DNA of 41,408 nt from Nitrospinaceae bacterium (lineage in GTDB: Bacteria > Nitrospinota > Nitrospinia > Nitrospinales > VA-1): NCBI GenBank assembly GCA_029261655.1, contig JAJDAY010000027.1, positions 1 through 41,408 of the forward strand, read 5' to 3'. This document shows positions 8,701 through 15,925 of this stretch, one piece after another (position 1 is the first letter of the stretch; each line of letters begins with the position of its first letter). Both the position numbers and the translations under genes were made by a program. A model generated the notes under the pieces. It was not told the origin of the DNA. It did no database searches and was given only the letters and a program-made list of their open reading frames with translations.

Positions 8701-9212
8701 ATAAAAAGTTGGATGCCTTGGTTTCTCACCTGGATGACTCCCTGAGGAGCGTTCGTAGGATTTCCAGTGAACTCCGACCGGAAATTCTTGACGTGTTGGG
8801 TATTTCAGAAGCCATAAAATGGCAGGCTCAAAAATTTAAGGATCAAACGCATATTGAATATGAGTTGGACATCGTGCCAGAAAAAATTAAATGCGAACGT
8901 GATCTGTCAACGGATTTATTTAGAATTTTCCAGGAAACTTTGACCAATATTTCCCGCCATGCGCAAGCAACTTTAGTTCAAATAAACTTTGTGAAAGAAG
9001 AAAAGTATTTTAGGCTATTGGTGAAAGACAATGGAAAAGGTTTTGATGCAACATTGGCAACCCATTCTCAAACCTTGGGCATTTTAGGTATGAAGGAACG
9101 ATCCCTGAACTGGGGTGGGCAATTTGATATTCAGAGCAAACCCGACATGGGTACTACCATTACCGTTATACTTCCAATCAAGGATAAATATGATCCTGGC
9201 GCCTGCAAATAA
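5703..9212 (+). CDS. CHASE-PAS-PAS-PAS-GAF hybrid-sensor histidine kinase (NarL-type partner)
   Basis: Membrane sensor kinase of 1169 residues. Order: TM1 (about 19-41), a periplasmic CHASE-type domain (about 75-300, with YTSITYVEPFTGRN and FGYDM), TM2 (322-344), PAS1 (365-480), PAS2 (515-635), PAS3 (650-765), each ending in a PAC-like D-ITER or equivalent, and GAF (785-935). A HisKA_3 dimerisation helix with phospho-acceptor His971 (REIHDELGQ) and a HATPase_c domain (N-box NISRHA, G1 DNGKGF, LGILGMKER) follow. HisKA_3 kinases pair with LuxR/NarL regulators, and one follows immediately with overlapping codons. CHASE domains sense small extracellular ligands; the ligand here is unknown. No strong SD precedes the ATG, so the start is less certain than the frame. 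Confidence 0.93.
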   Translation: MPKKEKPPDTLSRDDPLPYISAIGWAVLICDLVVTLGLWHVFSNNAKSEALARFQFRSHEIQVAIEERLAAYEQVLKGGVGLFEATDLEVDREMFKTYVDNLNIEEHYRGIQGICFSKVVSLEDKEKHIQEIRESGFPNYTIKPEGEREQYTSITYVEPFTGRNLRAFGYDMLTEPVRRQAMSLARDTGLTSLSGKVTLVQETSEDIQTGFVMYLPVYNKNMPLNSVKKRRTALFGYVTSAFRTRDFLEGVLGRRKIPDMAFELFDGEDLEEKALLYNSNPNHNVASSLFRENLKIEFPGHVWSIELSSLEAFENTVETEKSIAVLIIGLLVSLIFFSVLWLAHTARNRAVQYARKLNENLIESESRFRNILYHSPAIIFIKDLEGRYTFSNRENEIVTGISTETIIGKTTQEVFPKHLADQFDANDKKLMETLSPQVVEEIVPQKEGPPLNFLSTQFPLFDSNNKPYAICGISTDITERKLVEEKLLRHREELEKLVLARTQEIQKTLIELRESEERLSLTIEATAEGVWDWNIKTGEVFFSSQWFKSLGYELNELPGHVSSWKKLVHPDDMPEVMEKLHVHLEGKTDRYECENRLKTKSGEYRWNLDRGKVVAWDEQGNPTRMVGTDTDITERKKIETDLKIREGDLAQAQEIARLGSWTFDVQQKKLSWSDEIYRIFGLERKEFKPTYEKYLSVIHKEDRELVHLVNRESLLGRSSYDIEHRITLPTGDVKYVHQKSKTHYDPQGYPLKVVGIIHDIDQMKIAEENLLKNREKFRLLYNQISEVLEGTSSATSAEKFFHSLVYHLAATLGFEFCFIGHLDKTNIEKCHTLAFFKDGKKSPNFEFDLAGTPCEQIYQGATVFYTDHLQEAFPNDSDIGKFGLKSYFGVPIFGKEGRPISHLVVMDRKPMEYSPDVMSILSLFAARAEAEMTRIEINNELEISRARLRKLNKKLQSVREEEKLHLAREIHDELGQVITYCKLDLLWIKKEIKNPGEKIYKKLDALVSHLDDSLRSVRRISSELRPEILDVLGISEAIKWQAQKFKDQTHIEYELDIVPEKIKCERDLSTDLFRIFQETLTNISRHAQATLVQINFVKEEKYFRLLVKDNGKGFDATLATHSQTLGILGMKERSLNWGGQFDIQSKPDMGTTITVILPIKDKYDPGACK

Positions 9213-9843
9213 AATAAAGATTGCCATTGCCGATGACCATACACTGATTCGCATGGGCTTGATTCAAATTATTACCGAAACAAATGATTTTGAACTCGTG
9301 GTGGAAGCCAAAGATGGCGCAGAACTTCTCCAGAAAATTGAGGAACAGAGTATAGATGTTATTTTGCTGGATATTTCCATGCCCAAAAAAAATGGGTGGG
9401 AGGTGTTGGAAGCGATAAACACATATCATCCTGACCTAAAGGTTATTGTATTAAGTGTATCTCCTGAAAAAGACTATGCCATACAATTTTATAAAGCGGG
9501 GGCCGTTGGTTATATGACCAAAGATAGCGCTCAAACTGAATTGGTGGAGGCTATTCGGAAAGTTGCTAACGGAGGAAAATATGTGAGCTCCAACATTGCG
9601 GAAAAATTTGTGTCTGTATTTTCCAAGGGGTATGAGCCCTTGCCCCATGAGAAGCTGTCTCCCCGTGAGTTCCAAATATTCCTCAAACTTGCTTCCGGAA
9701 TAAGTCTCAGCCACATAGCCGCTGAACTCAACTTAGCAACACCCACCGTAGGAACCTACCGAACCCGAATTTTAATGAAATTGAGTCTGGAAAATAACAG
9801 TCAATTAACAAAATACGCCTACCAAAATAATTTACTCCAGTAA
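9190..9843 (+). CDS. NarL/FixJ-type response regulator
   Basis: Two-component transcription factor, 217 residues from the ATG at 9190. The receiver domain (about 8-125) has the acidic pair Asp15-Asp16 (ADDH), phospho-acceptor Asp61 (LLDISMP), Ser89 (VLSVS) and Lys111 (MTKDS). A LuxR-type helix-turn-helix begins at LSPREFQIF and continues through SLSHIAAELNLATPTVGTY. The start overlaps the kinase stop by 23 bp and has AAGGAT at SD distance; a longer open frame reaches 9115 but would only add residues overlapping kinase coding sequence. It is almost certainly the partner of the kinase upstream. Targets are unknown; the chemoreceptor gene 213 bp downstream is one candidate. Confidence 0.95.
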   Translation: MILAPANKIKIAIADDHTLIRMGLIQIITETNDFELVVEAKDGAELLQKIEEQSIDVILLDISMPKKNGWEVLEAINTYHPDLKVIVLSVSPEKDYAIQFYKAGAVGYMTKDSAQTELVEAIRKVANGGKYVSSNIAEKFVSVFSKGYEPLPHEKLSPREFQIFLKLASGISLSHIAAELNLATPTVGTYRTRILMKLSLENNSQLTKYAYQNNLLQ

Positions 9844-10056
9844 CTCCCCCCTTTCCTTTTCTACTCCCCCTCCAATTCTGTCATAAAAACATTACACAAC
9901 TACAGTGAATTTTTCTACATAATTTAAATCAATTCCATTATTTCATACAACCTTCAATTAACTTACACTTACACTGTTTTATTAAATGGAATAATTATCA
10001 GAAAATCAAACTGTCGTAGCCTAATTATCGTTATTACTTAATTAAGGGTTTAATAA

Positions 10057-12117
10057 ATGACCAATTTTACAGAAAGAAATCCTGCTAAATCTGAGTCACA
10101 AGTTCCTTTTATTTTCCGTATTTTTATGAAAGGCGGGAATGGTAATTCCGCATTATTGAAATCATCCGAAAAATTACTCAGCAGTTTGGAAAGCATGCAG
10201 GCGAACATTCTATTTGCAGACCCTCAATATAATCTGATATTTGCGAACAAGATGGCGATAAGCACACTCTCCGAAATTAAAAATGATATCAGAAAAGAGT
10301 TTAACGTTTCCATAGAGGATATGGTGGGTGGGTCCATACATCGGTTTCATCGCAATCCGGAACGGATCGAAAAAATACTTAGGGATCCAAGGTCTCTACC
10401 GCATAAGGCGGAGTTCTCCTTTGGTGAAGTTACCTTAAGCGCTCAGATCAACGCTGTATATAGCAATAATGGTAAGTTAGCCGGATACGTGGTGAACTGG
10501 GATAACATCACAGAAAAGAAAAAGACCGATCTTCAGGTCGCCCAAGTGACATCAATGATGGAGAACGCTCCAATAAACATCATGTACGCGGACACGGATC
10601 TCATTCTTCAATATATGAATCCTATCTCGGCAAAAACTTTAAAAACTTTGGAACAATACCTTCCTGACCGGGTTGAAAATCTTGTGGGCAAGTCGATCGA
10701 TATTTTCCACAAGAATCCCTCGCATCAGAGGAAGATACTTTCCGATCCCAAAAACCTCCCGCATCAGGCCAATATTCAAGTAGGACCCGAAACTCTGGAC
10801 CTTCTGGTAAGCCCCATCTACGATACGGAAAAAAACTACATGGGAGCTATGGTCAGTTGGGAAGTGGTCACTAAAAAGCTGGAATTGGAAGCTAAAGCCT
10901 CGCAGGTGACCTCGATGATGGAAAACGCTCCTATAAATATCTTGTTTGCGGATACAGATTTCAAACTTCAATTTATGAACCCTGCCTCTAATAAGACCTT
11001 AAAAACTCTGGAACAATACCTTCCCGATAGGGTGGACAACCTGGTGGGCCAGTCAATCGATATTTTCCACAAGAATCCCGCACATCAGAGGAAGATACTG
11101 TCTGACCCAAAAAACCTTCCCCATAAAGCGCAAATTCAATTGGGGCCTGAGGTTCTGGATCTTTTAGTCAGCCCCATCTACGATCAAAATCACAACTATA
11201 TGGGCGCCATGGTCAGTTGGTCAGTGATTACTAAAAGGCTGGAAATGGAGCGCAACGAAAAAGAGAATAGCGAGAATATGCAGCGAATCCTGGATGGGGT
11301 GACAGAGAAGGCCGGGGTTCTGGCAAGCTCCTCGGAAGAATTGACCGCTGTGAGTCAGCAGATGGCCGCCAATGCGGAAGAGACCTCTGCCCAGGTTACA
11401 GTAGTTTCCGCCGCCGCTGAAGAAGTCAGTACAAACATACAAACGGTGGCTTCCGCAACTGAAGAAATGAGCGCAAGCATCAAGGAAATTTCGGTAAGCG
11501 CCGCACAGGCGTCCAAAACAGCCTCCTCGGCTGTTGAAATTGCAGAAAAAACAAATGCCACTGTAAGTAAACTAGGAGAGAGTTCGGTCGAGATCGGGCA
11601 GGTGATCAAGGTGATCACATCCATTGCGGAGCAAACCAATCTTCTTGCGCTTAACGCAACTATTGAGGCGGCCCGTGCGGGTGAAGCGGGTAAAGGATTT
11701 GCAGTGGTTGCCAATGAGGTGAAAGAGCTGGCAAATCAAACGGCCAAAGCCACCGAAGAGATCGGCAGCAAAATAGGAGCCATCCAGGTGGATACAAAGA
11801 GCTCGGTAGAGGCGATTGAAGAGATCACTATAGTGATCAGTGAGATCAACGATATTTCCAATACCATTGCCAGCGCGGTGGAGGAACAATCGGCGACGAC
11901 AAATGAAATGGCTCGCAATGTTTCTGAAGCTGCCAAAGGATCTGGAGAAATCGCCGAAAATGTTACTGGGGTTGCGCAAGCGGCTCAAAGCACCACTCAG
12001 GGCGCTAATGACACCCAAGTGGCGGCTACTGAACTGTCCAAGTTGGCAACGGAGCTTCAGGCCATTGTCGGTGATTCGGATAGCAATGATTCCAGTGGCG
12101 GTAAAAAAAAAGTCTAA
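10057..12117 (+). CDS. Soluble methyl-accepting chemotaxis protein with three tandem Aer2-like PAS domains
   Basis: Cytoplasmic chemoreceptor of 686 residues with no membrane segment and no HAMP. Three PAS domains (about 45-156, 163-276, 283-396) repeat with an exact 120-residue period: FHxN His98, His218, His338, and last-strand Trp148, Trp268, Trp388. From memory of the family, a His in this helix binds haem and the last-strand Trp contacts O2 in Aer2, so haem-based gas sensing is inferred. The signalling domain (about 405-670) carries the hairpin tip [19 protein letters not shown], through which CheA and CheW dock. It ends SSGGKKKV at an A9 run; a -1 slip there leads straight into a globin frame (next feature). 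There is no CheR-binding pentapeptide at the end. Confidence 0.95.
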   Translation: MTNFTERNPAKSESQVPFIFRIFMKGGNGNSALLKSSEKLLSSLESMQANILFADPQYNLIFANKMAISTLSEIKNDIRKEFNVSIEDMVGGSIHRFHRNPERIEKILRDPRSLPHKAEFSFGEVTLSAQINAVYSNNGKLAGYVVNWDNITEKKKTDLQVAQVTSMMENAPINIMYADTDLILQYMNPISAKTLKTLEQYLPDRVENLVGKSIDIFHKNPSHQRKILSDPKNLPHQANIQVGPETLDLLVSPIYDTEKNYMGAMVSWEVVTKKLELEAKASQVTSMMENAPINILFADTDFKLQFMNPASNKTLKTLEQYLPDRVDNLVGQSIDIFHKNPAHQRKILSDPKNLPHKAQIQLGPEVLDLLVSPIYDQNHNYMGAMVSWSVITKRLEMERNEKENSENMQRILDGVTEKAGVLASSSEELTAVSQQMAANAEETSAQVTVVSAAAEEVSTNIQTVASATEEMSASIKEISVSAAQASKTASSAVEIAEKTNATVSKLGESSVEIGQVIKVITSIAEQTNLLALNATIEAARAGEAGKGFAVVANEVKELANQTAKATEEIGSKIGAIQVDTKSSVEAIEEITIVISEINDISNTIASAVEEQSATTNEMARNVSEAAKGSGEIAENVTGVAQAAQSTTQGANDTQVAATELSKLATELQAIVGDSDSNDSSGGKKKV
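10543..11262 (+). repeat. 360-bp tandem duplication encoding PAS2 and PAS3
   Basis: Codons 163-282 and 283-402 of the chemoreceptor encode two highly similar 120-residue units, with shared blocks such as [27 protein letters not shown] and [12 protein letters not shown]. The identity extends across the linker, so the unit duplicated in frame. PAS1 is clearly more divergent but keeps the same 120-residue spacing of its His and Trp. Confidence 0.85.
12103..12111 (+). other. A9 homopolymer: candidate -1 slippage site joining chemoreceptor to globin
   Basis: The receptor ends GGT AAA AAA AAA GTC TAA, so nine consecutive A lie in its last sense codons. Shifting by -1 on this run, by ribosome or by RNA polymerase adding one A, bypasses the TAA at 12115-12117 and continues [13 protein letters not shown], the start of a complete truncated globin. 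The globin frame has a TAA at 12102-12104 just ahead of the run and no ATG, GTG or TTG until 12234. A homopolymer indel in the assembly would look the same. Confidence 0.5.
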
Positions 12118-12482
12118 ATAAAACTTTATTTGAGCGGATAGGAGGTAAGGATGCCGTTAACGCCGCCGTCGATATTTTTTATGAAAAGGTCATTGCTGAT
12201 CCCAAATTAAAACCCTTCTTCGACGGGGTCGATATGGCTCGGCAAAGAAACAAGCAGAAAGCCTTTTTAACTTTCGCTTTTGGCGGCGCACCGAATTATT
12301 CCGGGAAAAACATGCGCGAAGCTCACAAAAAGCTGGTTGAGAAAGGAATGAATGAGACTCACTTCGATGCGGTCATGGGTCACCTCGGAAATACGTTGAA
12401 GGAATTGAACGTTCCCGGTGAGTTGATTCAGGAAGCGGCCCAAATTGCCATGTCAGTAAAAAAAGATGTGTTGAATCGATGA
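12111..12482 (+). CDS. Group 1 truncated haemoglobin (TrHbN), probable C-terminal extension of the chemoreceptor
   Basis: Haem protein of the 2/2 globin family that binds O2 or NO. The frame from 12111 encodes about 123 residues aligning end to end with cyanobacterial Glb[13 protein letters not shown]10 Tyr in FYEKV, Phe-Phe at the CD corner, E7 and E11 Gln in [16 protein letters not shown], and proximal F8 His in REAHKKL (codon 12324). E10 is Lys, not the His46 of Synechocystis GlbN, and the C-terminal haem-linking His is absent. The first ATG (12234) would remove helices A-C, so it cannot be the true start. AGGAGG with ATG at 12151 is out of frame and encodes only 19 residues. Expression therefore needs a non-standard start or a -1 slip from the receptor. 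Confidence 0.85.
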   Translation, partial: SLNKTLFERIGGKDAVNAAVDIFYEKVIADPKLKPFFDGVDMARQRNKQKAFLTFAFGGAPNYSGKNMREAHKKLVEKGMNETHFDAVMGHLGNTLKELNVPGELIQEAAQIAMSVKKDVLNR

Positions 12483-12525
12483 TTGAGTCGGCAAAAATAA
12501 GGAAACAAATTGGATGAAGATAATT

Positions 12526-12567
12526 GGTCGGCACATGTTTTCTAAATTTCTCTTGCATGTGCTGACC
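12526..12567 (+). terminator. Probable terminator hairpin after the receptor-globin unit
   Basis: A 12-bp inverted repeat, GGTCGGCACATG (12526-12537) and CATGTGCTGACC (12556-12567), pairs fully with one G-U and an 18-nt loop. It is followed by TTATCCTTT. It sits 44 bp after the globin stop and ahead of the next gene, which has its own SD. Confidence 0.55.
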
Positions 12568-12657
12568 TTATCCTTTAAAAAAAATGACCCTTGTTGGAAT
12601 AAAACCGAATAAAATCTTATCTCCTTAAAGAACACTCCAGACAGGAGGAGAAAGATA

Positions 12658-13140
12658 ATGATTGCTCAAATTCCGCTGGCAGGTATTTCCAGTTTGCGTC
12701 TGGCTCTGGACAGTGTCCAAGCCAATATTTTTATTGCCGACCGGGATTTCAAACTGGTTTACATGAACCCAAAAGCGGAACAAACGCTTAAAAATATTGA
12801 AAATGAGATTTTCGAGGTTTTCGGAGTTTGGGTCGAAGATTTCATTGGTGAATCCATTCACCGATTTCACAGGGATCCCGACCGGGTGGAAGGAATTTTA
12901 CGTAATCCTATGGCTTTACCTCATGAAGCTATATTCCAATTTGGTAATATTCATTTAAAGAGTAGCATCAATAAAATTGTCGGACCGGAGGATGAAGTAA
13001 CCGGCTACATTGTCAATTGGGAGGACGTGTCTGAAAAAGTCCGATTGTTGGACGAAATGTCGAAAAAAAATGAGTTGGATGTGGATATGGCAAAACTTAT
13101 TATAGAGTTGAAAAATATTGAAAATAAAGAATCACTGTAA
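12658..13140 (+). CDS. Stand-alone PAS protein related to the receptor PAS domains
   Basis: A 160-residue cytosolic protein made of one PAS domain (about 15-128) and a short helical tail. It is closest to PAS1 of the chemoreceptor upstream (shared IGESIHRFHRDPDR versus [13 protein letters not shown], and GYIVNWEDVSEK versus [12 protein letters not shown]). It keeps His71 and Trp121 at the positions of the proposed haem ligand and O2-contact residues. AGGAGG precedes the ATG at good spacing. No output domain is present, so it may act as a haem-PAS adaptor or partner of the receptor, or be a spun-off copy. Function is inferred from homology and position only. Confidence 0.85.
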   Translation: MIAQIPLAGISSLRLALDSVQANIFIADRDFKLVYMNPKAEQTLKNIENEIFEVFGVWVEDFIGESIHRFHRDPDRVEGILRNPMALPHEAIFQFGNIHLKSSINKIVGPEDEVTGYIVNWEDVSEKVRLLDEMSKKNELDVDMAKLIIELKNIENKESL

Positions 13141-13204
13141 GCGATTCCAAGTAGTTCAACTTGTCTCTATTGGTCACCCTGAGGGGTTATCATGAGTCCT
13201 TCGA

Positions 13205-13315
13205 CATACCCCTCCGGGGCATGAAGGCAACGGTCGGATATCACATACCCCTCCGGGGCATGAAGTTAATGGAGGAGATATAACAGGGGTATGAAGAAAA
13301 TGGTAAAATATCACA
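13205..13315 (+). repeat. Palindromic intergenic repeat cluster, three imperfect units
   Basis: Three head-to-tail units have ATGAAG at 13221, 13260 and 13291. The first two start CATACCCCTCCGGGGCATGA, with a CCCC/GGGG mini-hairpin, and the third is shorter and diverged. The segment 13216-13249 matches the reverse complement of 18639-18671 at 31 of 34 positions by my count. No ORF makes sense across it. Resembles REP/BIME-type extragenic elements. Confidence 0.75.
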
Positions 13316-13766
13316 AGCTCAGGACATGCCCAATTGAAAGGTGTAGAAAAATCGATCGGGATAGACTTTCCAAATAACAGGTCTATTAGAAAACGTGTGT
13401 AAACGGCCTTTTGCATGAACTTCCTGATTCCCTTCGGAGCCATCTTGTCACCCAAGACATAGGGCGGTGGCGATGGGGAATCCAAACATTCCTCTTAAAT
13501 GAACCTCTAAATCTGTTTCCCTGCACCGACAATCCCATCAATAGTTTCTATACTTTAAATAAAACCACCTCCTGTCCTTTTGCTCCCAAAGATCAACACT
13601 GGCTAGGCTTCTATTTCGACTTCCACTTCATTCGCCTCTTTTTCTTCAGATGATTTGAGTATTATGTCTTAAAACCTGATAGATCAGGCGATGATTCTAT
13701 TATCATGATTAGACTTGATTCAGGGGATTATGATATAAGTGGGTTCTATTCACGGCTCTCTCCATT
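13316..13766. other. Gap without recognisable gene, upstream of rnr
   Basis: Short open frames exist on both strands, but none has a convincing start signal, protein-like composition or family resemblance. The last 60 bp are AT-rich, with TATAAG at about 13732-13737 that may be part of the rnr promoter; no matching -35 at standard spacing is clear. I see nothing else here. Confidence 0.4.
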
Positions 13767-15899
13767 ATGAAACTGACCGAAGAAACCATCCTCAAGCTTC
13801 TCCGCACCAAAGCCACCCGCCCGATGAAGGTCTCGGAGATGGTGAAACAGTTTTCTATTCCCGATGTTAAGCGCCGGGAGTTCCGCAATCGGCTCAAGGA
13901 AATGGCGTCTAACGGGCTGTTGATAAAAATACGCGGTGGCCGTTATGGCCTGCCCGATGAGATGAACCTGATCACGGGTGTCCTCAACGCGCATCACAAG
14001 GGCTTCGGTTTCGTCGTTCCGTCCAGGGACCGGGCAACGGACAGCAAGGAAAAAGATATCTTCATCAGCCGTGGCAATATGGGCGACGCCATGCATCTGG
14101 ACCTGGTGACGGTGCGGGTAGAGTCGGGCCGGGACCGGGAACGCCCGGAGGGCAAGGTCATCCGCATCTTGAAACGCAATACCCAGACGCTTGTCGGCAC
14201 TTTTGAAAAATTCGGCAGGGACGGTTGGGTCATTCCCATGGAAGCGAAATACCTTCATGATATTTTCATTTCCGGGAAGAACACCCTGAAAGCCAAAACG
14301 GGCCATATCGTTTCCGTAGATATCGAAACCTACCCCAACCGGCATCAACCGCCTTTGGGCCGTGTCACCGAGGTGCTGGGCTTTTCCGACGACCCGGATG
14401 TAGAGGTCAAATCCATTCTGCGCAAGCACGGCGTCTTTCAGGATTTTCCCGACAAGGTGTTGAAGGCGGCGAAAAAAATCTCCCTGTCCGACATTGATGA
14501 GGAGGAAAAACAACACCGGCGGGATTTATCAGATTGGATGATTTTCACCATTGACGGGGCCAAGGCCAAGGATTTTGACGATGCGGTGTCTATCGAAAAC
14601 ATGGGCGACGGTTTTCGCCTGGGAGTGCATATCGCCGACGTGAGTCACTTCGTGGAGGAAAACTCGATTCTCGACAAAGAGGCGTTTTTGCGGGCCACCA
14701 GTATTTATTTCCCCGACGCCGTCATCCCCATGCTCCCGTTTGAATTATCCAATGAGATTTGCAGTCTCAAGCCCAACGAAAAGCGCCTGACAGTCACAGT
14801 GCTCATCGACTTTGATGATCGGGGAAACGTGGTCGGAAGAAAATTCTTCAATTCCATCATTCAGAGTAAAGTCCGCTTCACATACAGTGAGGTCGCCCAT
14901 ATTCTGGAAACAGGCGATTCAAACAATCAGCCCAAAGAGGTGATAGATTCATTAAATACCATGCACACCCTCAGCCGGATTCTTAGAAAAAACCGGTTCG
15001 CGACCGGGAGTGTGGATTTTAATCTTCCCGAGCCGGAGGTGCACATGACGGAGGATGGCAAAGTTCACAAGATCGTCGTCGCCGAGCACAACATCGCGCA
15101 CGAACTCATCGAAGAATTCATGCTGGCGGCCAATCAGGAGACCGCCAGATTTTTGTTTGAAAAAAACGTCCCTGCCGTTCACCGGATTCACGAACGTCCC
15201 GACGAAGATAAAATCGCCGAGTTAAACCGTTTCCTGCTCACCTTTGGCTTTAGTTTAGACCATCTCCATAACGTATCCTCGATCGACCTGCAAAAATTGC
15301 TGATGAAAATTAAAGGTCATGCGGAAGAACGCACGCTGAACGCGCTTCTCCTGAGGACGATGAAAAAGGCGGTCTACTCCGAAAAAGATCCGGGGCATTA
15401 TTGTCTGGGTTTCAAGCATTACACACATTTCACATCTCCCATCCGGCGCTACCCGGACCTCATCACCCACCGGCAGATCAAAACTTTTCTGACCAAGAGA
15501 AAATGCTCCGAAAGAGAACACAAGCGCCTGCTACCCAAAATCGCGGAGTATTGCGAACAGTCGTCCGCGCGTGAACAAAACGCCACCCAAATCGAACGCG
15601 AGATCAACGATCTCAGGCGTGCCCAATTCATGGCTGACAAAATTGGCAAAATTTATTCAGGCATCATCACCAGCGTCACGGCGTTTGGTTTTTTCGTCGA
15701 ATTAGCGGAAGTTTTTGTGGAAGGTCTGGTCCGAATATCGAGCATCACCGATGACTATTATATTTTTATCGAAACCGAATACAAGTTGCAGGGGCAACGC
15801 CGTCACCGCACCTTCAAAATTGGAGACACAGTAAAAATTCGGGTCGCCAGCGTGGACCTCGCAAAGCGTCAGATCAGTCTCGCCCTGCATCCTAAATAA
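13767..15899 (+). CDS. rnr: Ribonuclease R
   Basis: Processive 3'-5' exoribonuclease of the RNB family, acting on structured RNA, rRNA quality control and mRNA decay. The 710-residue product has an N-terminal winged-helix segment (1-65, LKLLRTKATRPMKVSEMVKQ), cold-shock OB domains (about 70-215), and the RNB catalytic domain (about 245-575). Metal-binding acidic residues are at Asp269, Asp271 and Asp272 (KAKDFDDAVS). The C-terminal S1 domain spans about 625-708 (YSGIITSVTAFGFFVEL). RNase II lacks the N-terminal helix domain, so RNase R is preferred. comEC follows after 26 bp and is probably co-transcribed. With rny at the left end the window carries two RNA-decay enzymes, in separate units. 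Confidence 0.96.
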   Translation: MKLTEETILKLLRTKATRPMKVSEMVKQFSIPDVKRREFRNRLKEMASNGLLIKIRGGRYGLPDEMNLITGVLNAHHKGFGFVVPSRDRATDSKEKDIFISRGNMGDAMHLDLVTVRVESGRDRERPEGKVIRILKRNTQTLVGTFEKFGRDGWVIPMEAKYLHDIFISGKNTLKAKTGHIVSVDIETYPNRHQPPLGRVTEVLGFSDDPDVEVKSILRKHGVFQDFPDKVLKAAKKISLSDIDEEEKQHRRDLSDWMIFTIDGAKAKDFDDAVSIENMGDGFRLGVHIADVSHFVEENSILDKEAFLRATSIYFPDAVIPMLPFELSNEICSLKPNEKRLTVTVLIDFDDRGNVVGRKFFNSIIQSKVRFTYSEVAHILETGDSNNQPKEVIDSLNTMHTLSRILRKNRFATGSVDFNLPEPEVHMTEDGKVHKIVVAEHNIAHELIEEFMLAANQETARFLFEKNVPAVHRIHERPDEDKIAELNRFLLTFGFSLDHLHNVSSIDLQKLLMKIKGHAEERTLNALLLRTMKKAVYSEKDPGHYCLGFKHYTHFTSPIRRYPDLITHRQIKTFLTKRKCSEREHKRLLPKIAEYCEQSSAREQNATQIEREINDLRRAQFMADKIGKIYSGIITSVTAFGFFVELAEVFVEGLVRISSITDDYYIFIETEYKLQGQRRHRTFKIGDTVKIRVASVDLAKRQISLALHPK

Positions 15900-15925
15900 A
15901 TTTTGCGCCGCAATAAAAAAATTCC

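Noticed and set aside
11355..12018. Minus-strand frames opposite the chemoreceptor signalling domain
   Set aside because: Antisense shadows of the Ala/Glu-rich helical hairpin; no start signals or recognisable motifs.
12151..12210. AGGAGG followed by ATG at 12151, a textbook translation start
   Set aside because: It opens only a 19-codon frame out of register with the globin; the SD-like string simply encodes the conserved globin IGGKDA residues.
13205..13315. CRISPR array, because of spaced repeats
   Set aside because: Only three imperfect units, period changing from 39 to 31 bp, similar spacers, no cas genes, and inverted copies elsewhere; this is an intergenic repeat family.
13411..13653. 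80-codon plus-strand frame upstream of rnr
   Set aside because: No SD, no family resemblance and a composition like random sequence; treated as non-coding.
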